From contig NC_087382.1 of the NCBI RefSeq assembly GCF_963675165.1, positions 1,922,001-1,986,000 of the forward strand: a DNA stretch of 64,000 bases, read 5' to 3'. Position 1 is the stretch's first letter; each line of letters starts with the position of its first letter. This document shows positions 34,201 through 45,540 of the stretch, piece by piece. Under the pieces are notes generated by a model, which was not told where the DNA came from, did not search any database, and was given only the letters and a program-made list of their open reading frames with translations. Position numbers and translations under genes: made by a program. The DNA is from Halichondria panicea (Eukaryota; Porifera; Demospongiae; Suberitida; Halichondriidae).

Positions 34201-36248
34201 ATAATCATAGATAGAAGAGAAAGGGATTGGCAACGGAGTGCACTTCCGGTACCATCCGTGTTTCGCCTCGAGGCTTACTTCCAACGTGGGAGTCTAAACA
34301 TGAATAATTCATGAGAATTGTTTTTGCCGTCTGTAAAAAAAGTCTACAAGCAGTTCTACTGCTAAACATCAACTTCACCTCATTTGTGTGGCGATTTGGA
34401 GCACACTACTTAGTAACACAACCTTAGCTATATCATAGTTGCTATACACAAACATGAAAGAGCCTCTGACAGAGGCTCTGTGTACCTCCAGCTACTTCAC
34501 GAAAATCAAGATTATCATTTCTAAATGATACCTACCATCAGGGGGCATGTGTTTAAGTGTTGGAGGGGTCTTTGAGAAGTAGGCAATAAGTTTCCCGGGT
34601 TTTCGCGGGAGTTTTAGGGCGAACACGGATGGTTTCAGGCCCATCTGTGTACATTCAATGTAAAAACATCACGTGAACTGCCCCCGTTGCCAATCCCTTT
34701 CTCTTCTATCTATGGTATAATCAGGCATAATTACGCAGCTCATTGCAGAGACACACACACACCTCCTCTGAGGTGACAACAGATTTCCAGATTTTGTTTG
34801 TTTATTGCAATCAGGCCTCCAATTTAGCCTAGACACAAGTGTATCCAGGCTACTAGCAAGGGGGAGGGCCTTCCAGAAAGATCACACACTATTACATTAT
34901 ATAATTATGTATGTACTTATCTACAGTATGTCATGCCTTTTATAGGCAAGGTTCTCATGAGATGTTTGTGGGATGGGAAGTATGTCTGTGAATATCGTTA
35001 ATGCTAGCATTCCATGAAAGAAAGACGTGAAAAAATGAGGTGGATAATGGCCAAATGTGTGTTTTAGTTGATGACAGCAGCTTATAGCCTCGAATATGTT
35101 AAGTACACAAAATCCATATAAGGAACATGTAATACTCTACGCTTTTAAAGATTCTGCAACTAGAGTATATATAAATGGAGGATAAGAAGTGCTCACGTAT
35201 TTAAAGGTTGTGTTGGGTACAAGATCCGATTCTGTCACATCCTTCAGTGCTTTATAGTATTCAAAGTTGCTTCTTGAGTGATGGTCGTGCGGGTTATGGT
35301 AGTGGTACTGAGCAAAAGTTTGAGCTGCCTCTTTATTCAGGCCTTCCTGTATGTATGTAGGGGAAGAGGTTATAACAATGGTGAGGTCAATAGTGATAGC
35401 ATTGTAGGTGGTCTCAATAGAGAGGTGGTCTCTTTAGGGAGGTCAATAGTGATAGCATTGTAGGGGCAGTACTGAGGGATGGGCCCACACTGGTCGGTAG
35501 TGGTGGTTGGTACTAACCCAGAAGAGATACGACATGAGTTGAGCGTGGGCGGATAATTAGACACCCATCTCAACTCTATTTCAGAGGGTACACGTATTTG
35601 CTAGATTGAGGCACGGTGTCGTACTCCTCTGGTACTAACAACCCATAGACAAAAAACAACCACAGCTGGCCTACATCAGACAATGTGTTGAATTTTGATA
35701 TTGAAACTAGTCACACTTGGGCACAACCTCACTCACGTTATGCAAAGCCATCTGCAGATAATGAAGTCCTTCTCTCGTTTCAAGTTTCTTAAATATTTTC
35801 CGTGATACACCCCCTCTTGGTAGTAGCCCCGCCTCCTCCTCTGTACAGTGACGGACACAATGAGAGCGTTCCAATACAGAGCGGAAGAAATCAAGGTCCA
35901 CCCACTGAGTGGTGACCTTTGACCTCTTTCGAGAGCAGAGAGAGTAACAGTGACGTCTCGCCTCTTCTAATTTAGAGAACTCTTCCAGCGATCGTCTGCA
36001 AACAGACATTTAAAATAGCTCTAGTGATATAATTTATGTAGAGGCTGTAGCTATGATCACACCAGTTGCTGTATGTTAATACCATCTTGGTACCTCATAT
36101 GTTTGATAGTGTTTTTCCAATCTTGCTGCTTGTATGCGTCAGTTCCCTGCAAATACTGCTGCTCATAACTGGGCTCTTGACTGGAGGCTGCATAAGACAG
36201 TGCTGCCAGGCACAGGAACACAAACACTCGCATCTTCAGTAGCTGCAC
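27068..36248 (-). CDS. P3H: Prolyl 3-hydroxylase (leprecan family), complete
   Basis: Fourteen exons: 36094-36248, 35737-35995, 35197-35346, 33519-33686, 33029-33152, 31862-31998, 31216-31353, 30998-31078, 29802-29906, 29103-29192, 28360-28510, 28065-28182, 27609-27693, 27068-27247. They total 1,941 bp, 646 residues, with all phases matching. It is predicted to hydroxylate collagen prolines at C3 in the ER, using Fe(II) and 2-oxoglutarate. Seen: an N-terminal signal peptide (MRVFVFLCLAALSYA), then a helical region with the four CXXXC motifs of the family (CYSLC, CVRHC, CRSDC, CQAKC). The dioxygenase domain follows, with HSD at 533-535, the distal His608 and Arg618. It is slightly shorter than vertebrate enzymes (about 700-740). 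The end DLLVSL lacks a KDEL-type retention signal. A second Met (residue 6) could also start it. Two transposons of one family and one of family A sit in its introns. AATAAA lies about 23 bases after the stop. Confidence 0.93.
28065..31118. repeat. Segmental duplication, copy 2 (mate at 304-3372)
   Basis: Carries five exons of the intact P3H gene and the introns between them. It ends on the right in the (CA)n tract next to exon 31216-31353. This is probably the source copy, since it lies within the complete gene. Confidence 0.85.
29268..29738 (+). mobile_element. Inverted-repeat element, family A, in a P3H intron
   Basis: Ends ATGCCTCAGTG and CACCGAGGCAT. It corresponds to 1460-2023 at the duplicate locus, with internal deletions. 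Confidence 0.75.
31107..31215. repeat. (CA)n tract that forms a P3H splice donor
   Basis: On the gene's strand exon 31216-31353 ends CCTTG and the intron begins with a long GTGTGTGT run, so the microsatellite itself supplies the donor. It is also the breakpoint of the segmental duplication. Confidence 0.8.
32374..32896. mobile_element. Inverted-repeat transposon, family D, copy 1
   Basis: Ends CATAGATAGAGTAGAG and its reverse complement, continuing to AGGGATTGGAAACGGAAGT. The 7-base target duplication GTCATAT is at 32367-32373 and 32897-32903. It sits in a P3H intron. No transposase is seen. Confidence 0.85.
34206..34714. mobile_element. Inverted-repeat transposon, family D, copy 2
   Basis: Ends CATAGATAGAAGAGAAAGGG and the reverse complement. 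The 7-base duplication GTATAAT is at 34199-34205 and 34715-34721. It sits in another P3H intron. Confidence 0.85.
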
Positions 36249-36599
36249 AATCTGTTCACACTAGACAACTTCACACTAGACAAAGGCTTTTGTTTGTTAT
36301 TATGCTCCACGTGGGTGAAACACCGCGGCTTGATATCGAGACCCCACAAACTACGATATCCTCGTAATAAAAACACCCCCGCAAATTGTAGATCAGGTGA
36401 TCATCTTGTTGGGATGTGTGCATATGTGGTTCTGTTATATGCTCAAGCTGACATGCATGGGCTACTACATACATATAAAGTGAATCATAAACTAGATAGA
36501 TGTTTGGCATTTGATGTCATACATTAGAACATAAGATATACTAAAACTGAGCAATGATGCCTATAAACGTTTATCTCAATGACATAATTATTACATGTC

Positions 36600-36667
36600 C
36601 TATAATTCTACTTCCTCTCCTACTTCCTGTTCTACTTCCTGTTTTACTTCCTGTTCTACTTCCTGTT
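36600..36667. repeat. 12-bp tandem repeat after the UQCRB stop
   Basis: About five units of CTACTTCCTGTT begin directly beside the stop codon, so they lie in the 3' untranslated region of the UQCRB gene. On the gene's strand they read as a purine-rich AACAGGAAGTAG array. Confidence 0.8.
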
Positions 36668-37223
36668 CTACTTTCTGTCGCATTCTCTCCTCTCTTCTAG
36701 CTCAGCCTCAATTTGATGAATCATTGGCAATAAGTATTGCACATCCTGCAGATAACAGTACTAACACATAATAATATTATTATGGAGTCACATGCATGCA
36801 CTACGGTACCGTATAGAGGGTAATTTTGTCGGGCAAAATATTTGTGGTTTTCGTAGTTGAAGGTCTGACCACGAACATATATATATCCACGAAATGTCTC
36901 AATACTGCTGAACCACGAATATTTTATCTCCCGAAAATTACCTGCTAGCTATACGGTATATATACTAGTAGAAGGAAAATTCACAAAATAGCCAATCTGC
37001 GAAAAATTAGAGCCTCGAAGATAACTACGGTTATATGCACTTACGGCTTCGGGTGTAGTCCACTCTTCCCTCGGCAACTCGCCGCCCTTCATTTTGAGAT
37101 CTATGGCATGTGTGATTCGATATAGTCTCATGTATGCTTCTTTCTCCGGCAATTGACGGACTGCCTCAATCACCACTGGGTCCATCTCGTCATGAAGATC
37201 ATCAGATAAGAGGCCTGCATGTA
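36668..37223 (-). CDS. UQCRB: Cytochrome bc1 complex subunit 7 (UQCRB/QCR7), N-terminal exon not found
   Basis: The last exon is 36668-36745 (25 codons plus TAG). The preceding exon begins at 37045 and ends at 37214 or 37223, depending on the acceptor. Together they encode the core and C-terminus of the 14-kDa subunit of mitochondrial complex III: GLLSDDLHDEMDPVV, RLYRITHAIDLKMKGG, LPREEWTTPEA, then LLPMIHQIEAELEERREC. Order and spacing match the family (about 110 residues). The exon for the short N-terminal helix could not be placed and may lie right of 37223. A family B miniature element occupies the single visible intron. The gene lies head-to-tail with P3H, 420 bp upstream of its start. 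Confidence 0.85.
36807..36958. mobile_element. Miniature inverted-repeat element, family B, in a UQCRB intron
   Basis: Ends TACCGTATAG and CTATACGGTA, inward arms GGTAATTTTG and CGAAAATTACC with ATTTGTGG/CCACGAAT. Confidence 0.85.
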
Positions 37224-37406
37224 CTATAGAAAGAGTACATCTCATTTTAAACTATACGAAAAGGTTCCAGTTATATAGCGATACATGCATGTCAGTCATG
37301 TCTTTACAGTAAGTACCTCTTTTGAAATGTCTATCTAGAAGTGCTCAAATTGAATGTATCTACCACTCAACTGAGTCACCCATTAACTCAATTAAGACTG
37401 ATCCTA

Positions 37407-37545
37407 CATCAGCAATTATATACCATGCAAGGTCACCCCTAGGACAGTGCAGCATCAGCAATTATATACCATACAAGGTCACCCCTAGGACAGTGCAGCA
37501 TCAGCAATTATATACCCATGCAAGGTCACCCCTAGGACAGTGCAG
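37407..37545. repeat. Three tandem ~46-bp units
   Basis: Each unit contains CAGCAATTATATACC, CAAGGTCACCCCTAGG and ACAGTGCAG. Not coding by any other evidence. Confidence 0.8.
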
Positions 37546-37651
37546 CTTATAGTGAGGTGGCTGCATGCATTTCATAGCGCAACTAAAAAGCTGAATAATA
37601 TATAATGACAATAGCTAAATGCCATTATCTTTTCAATTGTATCCTCCAAAC

Positions 37652-38464
37652 CAGGGGCGGATCCAGGAAAAATGAAAGGGGGGCTAGTAGAGAGGGGCAA
37701 AGCCCCGTACGAGGGTGTCGGAGCCACCCAGGGGGTGGGTGTGGGAGGGGGAGCATCCCCCTCCCGCCTCGCCGGAGGCGAAATTTTTTGCTTTTTTACA
37801 ATTTGCTCACACTTTTACCTTTGAACTGTCATATTAATAAGTGAATACTGAATATGAAAAAGTTAATCAAAAAACTCGTTCTAATCAACAAAAGGATGTA
37901 TACTGCATCTACTACATTCATGCACTCTTGGTACTACATGAAAGAATCACAATGCCTACCCAGACTGCACTGAGAGTGAGAGGAGGTAAGGCTGGTTCCT
38001 TGCAACTAGCTGAAAAAGTCTGAGATCTGCTCCATGTTGCAGCTCAACAGCATGCACAATAGCCTCCTTCACAAGGCCTAGGAAGAGAGGCCTGGGATTA
38101 GCCTAGATTCCAGCGCCTTGTTCAAGCGGGCTGGAATCGAGGCTAGCCTGGGATATGATCGAGGCTACAAACATTGCACAAGGAGCTGACTCAGCAACAG
38201 CAATAGTTGACCTATGCACTTTTATATTAGAGCTACTAGCTAGCTAGTATGTACGTCCAGCTAGCTAGCCTACATCCTTTATACTCTTAGTAGCTAGACT
38301 TGGCTGTTGTCTAGCATCTCTTAAGTCAGTGAGTCTACATGCAGATGCATAAGTAACAAGGTTGGTGGCAAAATTGTTGTAACCTCAGACTAGCAATACA
38401 TAGGTAGTTTTTTCAAAAGGGGGGGGGCTTCAGCCCCTCAAAATCACCCCTGGATCCGCCCCTG
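37652..38464. mobile_element. Inverted-repeat transposon, family C, copy 2
   Basis: Perfect 16-base ends CAGGGGCGGATCCAGG and CCTGGATCCGCCCCTG, flanked by CAAAC at 37647-37651 and 38465-38469, a 5-base duplication. Its length (813 bp) equals that of the copy in the copia body (810 bp), although the interiors differ. The GCGAAATTTTTT motif is shared. Confidence 0.85.
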
Positions 38465-39540
38465 CAAACCACTTTATCTTCACACCCAAAACGTCATATC
38501 CGACCGTATAATAGTTTGGGGCAGCCAGTATATACGGAATAGCGAGTGAATTAAGGGCCGCATTTTAGGGCGAGTTTTGTGCAGCTTGTCAAAATTGGGA
38601 TATAATTATAGAAAGAGAATCTGCTGCTCATTTTCTTCTATCCATGCACATTTACCATGAGGCACATTACTGTGAGACATCAACACAGTTTGACACTAAT
38701 CAGATTTGGAGAGTATTAGCGCCTGGATGCCATCATCATGCAGGTCTAGCCATAAAATTAATCAGCCTTACCAAATTTCTCCTGTCCAGAAGGCTTTGGA
38801 ACAAGCCGCCTTATACTGACAACGTTCATCCGTGCAAGAAAACATACTCTTTTTCTTGAGAAAGCCATTTTCAATGATCACTTCACAAGACTAGATTTAG
38901 TACCAATATCGGAGAGTGAGCTCCCTCGTGTTTGATGCGCCCAGTGAATTTTGTCATCCTTGAGCATGCACGCAGTAGATTGGGGGGGGGGGGGATGGCT
39001 ATCAAAGTATGACTCCATATGAGTTTTGTAAATCTATGCTTACCACAGATATCTAGCTGGATTTTCTAAAATCAGAAGAGATCTCTCAAGAGCTAGAGCG
39101 TGTCAAAGCAGACAAAATGTTACCAACTTACTCCCATGCAGGCCGTGTAGTCTAGCTGCTGTGCAGTTTTAAATGCTATAGACTTCTATAGCTATAGATA
39201 CATCATAGTTTAGCTGCCTTAATGTAGACTATTGACTCATTCATTTCACCCTTTCTTGTCGTTTTGGAGCATGTGTATAATGTTAACCTTCATTTTTCTC
39301 TTGCTAATACATAATTATAATTATGGCATAATTATGTCCCTGCGGCCTATTATATATACTACGTACCCAGGCTATAATGTGGCAGCCTTAGGCAATGATC
39401 AGTGGTACAAGGCAGCTGTCCGGGTTCCATGCAGTGTGCCACATGCAATAATTACAATTAATAATACCGGCTACGCTAACTAATTATTATTAATATGTGA
39501 AAGTATAGACATGCATGCACATGTTATCGACCATGCATTG
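38465..39540. other. Intergenic DNA
   Basis: No supported gene. A G-run is at about 38983-38993. A 71-codon frame at 38644-38859 has no recognisable family or splice context. Confidence 0.5.
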
Positions 39541-39764
39541 TCAAAGTACACGATCCTCTGAGACTTGATAGTGGTCCATGCACACACGTCTCTTCCCGTA
39601 CAAAGCGATTATGGTGGCCACCAAGAAAAGAATCACCACCTGTGACAAGGGGGTGGGCGTTACTCATTGAATACACCACACAAAATTGCTATAACAGCAA
39701 TGCCAAACAAAATCTAGCTAATATGCTCCCAGTATACACATGTACAACATACCTTGACTCTCAT
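39541..39764 (-). CDS. Possible small single-pass membrane protein (36 residues)
   Basis: Exon 39753-39764 (ATG AGA GTC AAG, then a GTATG donor) joins exon 39541-39639 in phase 0. The product is MRVK followed by VVILFLVATIIALYG, then KRRVCMDHYQVSEDRVL and TGA. The hydrophobic stretch is a clear membrane segment followed by a basic stop-transfer triplet, giving a cytoplasmic tail with Tyr. An acceptor (TATAG) lies 12 bases upstream of the ATG and reads in frame (STTR). The exon pair could therefore be the C-terminus of a longer receptor with unseen upstream exons. No family recognised. Confidence 0.4.
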
Positions 39765-39880
39765 CCTGGTGGTGCTCTATAGGAGGGATGTAATAATAGC
39801 CTCATGCATGCATGTATAGAGCAGCTATCGTAAAACTAGAATGTTTTGCGGTCATCAAACATAATTATAATTATGCGAAC

Positions 39881-40646
39881 CAGAGATACAAAAGAAAGGG
39901 GATTGGAAACGAAATTTTTACGAAATTTTTGCGTGAAGCATTCCGCGTTATAGGGCGTGGCTAAAACTACAAAGGATTATATTTATAGTCAGCATGCTCA
40001 TTACCAGTCTTGACTGCTCTACAATGTGCTGTACATAGAAACAGTGAAATTGATCATTTTTAATGTTGATTTTTCTAAAAAGTAAAGAGAATTTAGCTCT
40101 AAAAAGTCGACTAAGCCATGCAGCCACTATTACTAGACAAATAAATGCAATGCAAGAAGAAATAGCCTTTACTATGAAGTCGTAGGAGGGACAGGCCCGT
40201 GGCGTGTCTAAAAGTATACTAAAGCAGTTTGAAGGACTATACTGCAAACGTTTATGAACAGTACAGCTTATTTATAGCATGAAGCCATTCTATGTAGCAC
40301 TTAGATACATAATAACCAAGTCAAGCAATGTCCTTTGCTGTTTTGACTTCACAGGAGGGACAGAGAAAAGTTGACATAGAGTAATTCAAGCTAAACTCAA
40401 AAAAATTGGGAACAGAGTAAAGACAACGGACTTAGAGCTTGTCAGTGGTATAAGCTTACTTCTCTCAAGTATCTCCCAGGCCCTGAGTGATCTCTAGTGG
40501 ATAGGAGAGCTAGAAACCAGGGATACAAAACTTTTCCATGTAATTATTTGCGAGCGCAATAATTACACGGAGTGCTTCACCGGATGTCAGTCCTTTTACA
40601 TAGGGCGTGGGCGGTCGTTTCCAATCCCCTTTCTTTTGTATCTCTG
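39881..40646. mobile_element. Inverted-repeat transposon, family D-related, copy 3
   Basis: About 30-base perfect inverted ends starting CAGAGATACAAAAGAAAGGG. The 7-base duplication TGCGAAC is at 39874-39880 and 40647-40653. The GGGATTGGAAACG core is shared with the copies at 32374 and 34206. No transposase found. Confidence 0.85.
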
Positions 40647-40653
40647 TGCGAAC

Positions 40654-41427
40654 TAAATTTGCGAGGATTGATCAATTTGCAACAATAAAATCGCAAAACC
40701 TAATAAAGTACACGCACATGCACGATCCTTGCCAGAAGCTTTGAACAGTCTCTGCCGGTTTCTTTCACATGCTAGGGCTGTATAGGAAGGCTTTGAGGTC
40801 CAAGTGAGTAGGAAGAAGAGTGGTGGACGGTTGCAGCAATCTAGCTATTGTAGACCATCACGCCTACACCGGTATACTGTCTACTGCGCATGTTAATTAA
40901 GGCGGGAGAGGCGTATCTTTGCACGTCACGTGTCTATAGTCTCTTTTTCGCGCAAAAAGTCCTGGCTTGCGTACGCGTAGACTACAGCTGCTCAAGCACA
41001 ACACAACAAATACTTGTGCCACAAGAAAAGCATCTAGAAACGGTAGATTATCCACAGCTTAGTACATGTAGCTAATAGACTATAGTATTAATAATAATAA
41101 TAATAATTATCATTGAACACACCAGGAATAGGTGTACATATTATATTACATGTATATAGTAATAGTATAGAACTATAGTGCAAGATAGTTAGTCCAACTT
41201 AAAGTCAATCGCAGCAGATAGAGTTAATTATCATTGATGTATCTTCACGCGAGTTGAAAGAAATGCGGCCAAGCCTGACATCCCGAACAAAGTCCGCACA
41301 AACCATGTCGTCACTGCTATAAACTTTAATAAAATTCCTTTTGATCAGGTTGTTAGCCCCGACTGCTGTGAATGCATGGCTAGACGCCCATGAGAAAACT
41401 GATCTAATGAAAGCACCGCAGGTGCTG
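40654..41427. other. Intergenic DNA
   Basis: AT-rich with an AATAATAAT run near 41090. No gene is supported. Confidence 0.5.
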
Positions 41428-41965
41428 ATGCCTCGGTGGAGGTGCCAAAGCTACATAACATAAAACTACTACTTTTATACACACATTGATTATTATTATC
41501 ATGATGAACATCTTTTATTTTGCTGCATGCAAATAGTGGGTAATCATCAAACCATGATTGTTGTTAAAAACGATCGATGCCAAAAGTTCAAGTCTAAAAT
41601 TAATTAATGGCTGCAAGTCAGCAGAGCCTTGCAGCTCTCTGCTCACTCTTGCAGTTACCAATAGCTAGCGTTCTAGTGCAGAGCTAACTACTAAGTAGAG
41701 TAGTAACACTCAGTGAACAAGTTTTGCTACGGACTCTTCTGAAAAGGCTGGCATTCCAAGTAAGCAAAACTAGGCATAACTCGAGAACGAAGCATTATTT
41801 TGCAAATCCACGAATTAATTAAAATCCAAGTAAACATGACTAGAAGCCTATAGAAACTCTTACTTGCACTTGATTCATCCTTGAGCAGCTGTAGCGGTCT
41901 ACACACACACACAGACACACAAACACACTACCGTATACCTCGCTTGCGCATGCACACCGAGGCAT
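41428..41965 (+). mobile_element. Inverted-repeat element, family A
   Basis: Ends ATGCCTCGGTG and CACCGAGGCAT. Flanking sequence diverges from the other copies just outside TGAAAGCACCG on the left and GGCATAAT on the right, which helps define the true ends. Confidence 0.8.
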
Positions 41966-42326
41966 AATGAGGGTGGATTTAGATGCTAAGCACGTGAAAT
42001 GAAGTTAGAATAAATATCTGGTATTCTATTAAACAAACTCTGAACTCCAGCAACACAATGGAGAATTCTTGTGTGACATTGACGAGGCAATCTCCAAATT
42101 TTCCTCAAAATATTGTTAAAAGCGGTTTCAAGAGCACGAATTTTCTTACTGTCAAGTCTCCACAAAACACAACCATATAGTGAAAGGCATTAACAGAGGT
42201 TCCACTGTATATGGCAAAATGATATTCACGCACAAGTTAATGAGATTCATTGGCTGCATGGTCATCTGACCTTTTTGTGCCTCCCCCCCTCAAGCTGTCG
42301 CAGACCTAGTTAGAGCATAGATAGAA

Positions 42327-44988
42327 ATGTCCGCCATTAAAGTCTACATTTTGCTCTCACTGTCTGTGCTGTGTATTACCAATGGGCAAGGTATGCAACA
42401 TAGATACCTATATTCTAGCTAGATCTGTATAGAGCTAAAAATCAACTGTTTTAGCATGCATCACTGAAATCTGTGTGGTCTGCAGGTCAGGGCCAGAGGT
42501 GCCTTGATGGGTTTCCTTCAGTCACTGACAACACCTGTACATTGTCAACATGCCCGATCCAGGGGATAAGTAGCTCCCGGCAACTACGACTCTTCCCTTC
42601 CATGAGGATTACCTGTAATGGGATGCTAGTGGGATTGTCTGTAGCAGGAGAGACTCTAAGTGGAGGAGATTACCCTATTCTACAGATCTGGAGACCCACT
42701 GGCCCCACACCCAATGACTATGAGAGAATCAGTGAATACACATTCCCAATTGGATGCACTCAGCTACCTAACAATGTCTGGCAGTGTAGAGTCAATTCCA
42801 TTGATGTTGAGGAGAGGGACATCATTGGAATTGATCTCCCTCTTGCCATTAAGACTGTTGCAGCATTTGGAATGTACTCCATGTCCCCGCCATCGTTTAC
42901 CAGCTACACACTAAGCAGTACAACAGAGAGAACATTCTCAGTGCCTGTGTCTGCTATAACTGACAGTGCTCAGCCATTGCTTACTCTGGATATTCAGGAA
43001 CAAGGTGATAATTATAACTATGCCTCGAGGTATACAAATCTATGAGTAGTTAACAGTAGTTAAGTTATCATAAGATTCTAAGAAATTGATTGTGTAAGTG
43101 AACGAATAAAATATTTTCCCAAACGTCATTATAGTCGGAAATTCATTTAGGTGAAAACAGGGTGATCGTAAAAATGTCGATTGATTTCTGGAAATAAATG
43201 TTTCTGGACAAGTTTTTCTTATCAAACGTTAGACAGCTACTCAGTGTAATTTTGAGACCTTAGCCGATAGATCTTCTTCAAATCTCTCCCTAACTGAAAT
43301 GGCACTAAAAACTAGCACTGCGGAGGATGACTTGCATGTGTAAAAAATATCGAACCTATAGCCTCGTTCCCGGCCAGAATTGAATGCTAAGTCAAAAAGA
43401 GGGCCTGGTACCTATTGCATGGGTGATAGTGCCGTAAATTAGTCCGTTTACTATGTTACGTAATACTTTATCTCTATGACTGAGTTCCGTGAAGCTGTGG
43501 CTTAATTATGCCATCTATTGCGCTGGTATAGAAGGCTTGAACACTATATAGTCTGCAGAAGACAGGAGAGGCTCAGTATCTCCGCAATTAATAATGTTCA
43601 GCGTAATAGTGAAAGAGACTTAACATCTATAAAGAAGTGTGGAGACCAGTTGTTGGGCAGAGAACTGTGCAGAAAACCATGCGCTCCTTCTATCAAGGCT
43701 CTTGGTCTGCTATAACCAGTATATACGCCTATTAGTTGATGTGCGCTTATTAAGTTCATTGTCTATATATAATTATGTCTACGATGGTCGTATAGCTGTA
43801 GCAGCACCATATACAGACTTGCCACAGCCTGTACAGATCCAAGCTAATACATCACGACCATACAACCATCATTATGATAGAGAGCCTCTTCTGTCTTCAG
43901 ACTAGTGTGAAAGCCTTCTGAACCAATGCAACCGAGAACTAAGCTGCTTTACATAAATAGAAACATATATAGAAAGGGGATTCCCAAATTCTGGTGAGTA
44001 AATTAGTGCATGCGCACTATCACACATGCATAAGGTACCAGGCCGTATACGAAGAAATTGGCCTGGGACCGAGGCTAACAACATTCAGATTCTATGGTGT
44101 TCATACAGTCATTGAGACCCCAACTACTGAGCTGACAACACAGACCCCTACTACTGAGCTGACAACACAGACCCCAACTACTCAGCAGACAACACAGGCT
44201 CAGCCGACAACACAGGCCCCAACTATATATACTCAGTGAACAACACAGGGCTCAACTACTCAGCGGACAACACAGGCCCCAACTACTCAGCTGACAACAC
44301 AGGCCCCAACTACTCAGCTAGAAGATCACACTACTGCAGAAGATATTGGGCAACCGACGGCTAGAGGTACAGAGATAGTTGGTCCGTTGGTTGGTGGTGT
44401 GGTTGGTGTGCTACTGTTGGTGCTGATTGTTGCACTGGTGGTGGGTTTGGTTGTATATATTCTTACGAGGAGGAGATTCACTAATAAATGGAAACCTGAG
44501 GTGGTATCTGAACATCAGCTTGCAGAGGGCAGTCAGAGAGGGGTGATCAGTAATGGTATCCACAGCGCTGAGACCGGTGAGTGCATGTGTGTGTTTGTGT
44601 GCTCGCAGATATTGTTTACCTTTATTCTCTCAATATACAATCCTTTGCTATAGCATAATTATAGTGAAAGTTGTGATTGTATGAAGTCGTTTAATTTTAA
44701 CCATGCATTCATATAAACTCTCCTACTCCACGCACACACACACACACACCCACACACACACACGCACACACACATGAAGTTATTGAGCTCGGCTCTCGAA
44801 GACAATCGACGGACAGTATGTCCAGCAATCCATTGTACATGCCCAACACAGATGCATCCATCAAGTATGAGGGAGAGCCTGAATATACTTACATTGATCA
44901 AAAAGATATACGCATTCTAGCAAGAAATCCAATTGTTGGTGTTGGTGAAGATGCAGACAATGTTGCATATAGCTTAACTACTCACTAA
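42327..44988 (+). pseudogene. Mucin-like single-pass receptor, copy 1, with nonsense codon
   Basis: Four exons: 42327-42390, 42486-43004, 44109-44576, 44780-44988 (1,260 bp, phases agree). Signal peptide MSAIKVYILLSLSVLCITNG; ectodomain of about 170 residues with six cysteines (CLDGF, NTCT, STCP, ITCNG, IGCTQ, WQCRV); short Thr/Pro/Gln stalk (PTTELTTQ units); membrane helix GVLLLVLIVALVVGLVVYIL; cytoplasmic tail. The tail has SSNPLYMPN (an NPxY motif, typical of PTB-domain docking) and EYTYIDQ. A TGA at 44237-44239 interrupts the stalk in frame, so only a soluble product could be made. The family was not recognised and may be sponge-specific. Function inferred only as surface adhesion or recognition. 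It is a tandem duplicate of the gene at 45842. Confidence 0.75.
43005..44108. other. Long intron of receptor copy 1
   Basis: No exon could be supported. It corresponds to the intron 46522-47880 of copy 2, with recognisable but interrupted similarity (for example ACTAAAACTAGCACTGCG). Confidence 0.5.
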
Positions 44989-45540
44989 TAAAAACTCTTT
45001 TTAGCCAATATCAGACAACTTTATATGCATAACAACTTTATACGCATGATTAAGTTTAAATGTCTTGTTATAAGCTATAGCTATAATTATAGATATAGGT
45101 AGTTGTTGTCATACAATGTTGTCAAAATTAATTGTGTGGGCGGCTGAAATTAAAGCATGATGGTGAAGGATGTAAACCTAATTCCTGCCACTATATGAGT
45201 GTATATATAGACTCTTATATACCACAAGCACCACAAAACATTTGCAATGTGAAAAGTTGCTACAGGATTGGCCGGGGGAAACACCAAAAAACGAAATCCG
45301 GCGAGAGCATAATTCCAATCCGTTACAACAATAACAACATGGACTGTGTACCTGTGCTCATCATGCATGCACAGCCACTAGCTGCATGTATTTCAATACC
45401 GTAGAAATTGGATTATTAACGCTTACTCGACTATAAGTGTATCTTTATTTTAGATAGGGGATAATTATTATCACGATTAAAGTATAGTTTGCATTATGCA
45501 TGGGTGTTAATTTAGGCTCGCTTAAATTAGTACCTGTATA
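44989..45540. other. Spacer between the two receptor copies
   Basis: No gene recognised. A 90-codon frame at 45132-45404 has no family match. Confidence 0.5.

Noticed and set aside
35579-35671. Exon-like segment reading LWLFFVYGLLVPEEYDT on the minus strand
   Set aside because: It lies between two P3H exons that join in phase and match the family without it, and no donor follows before a stop.
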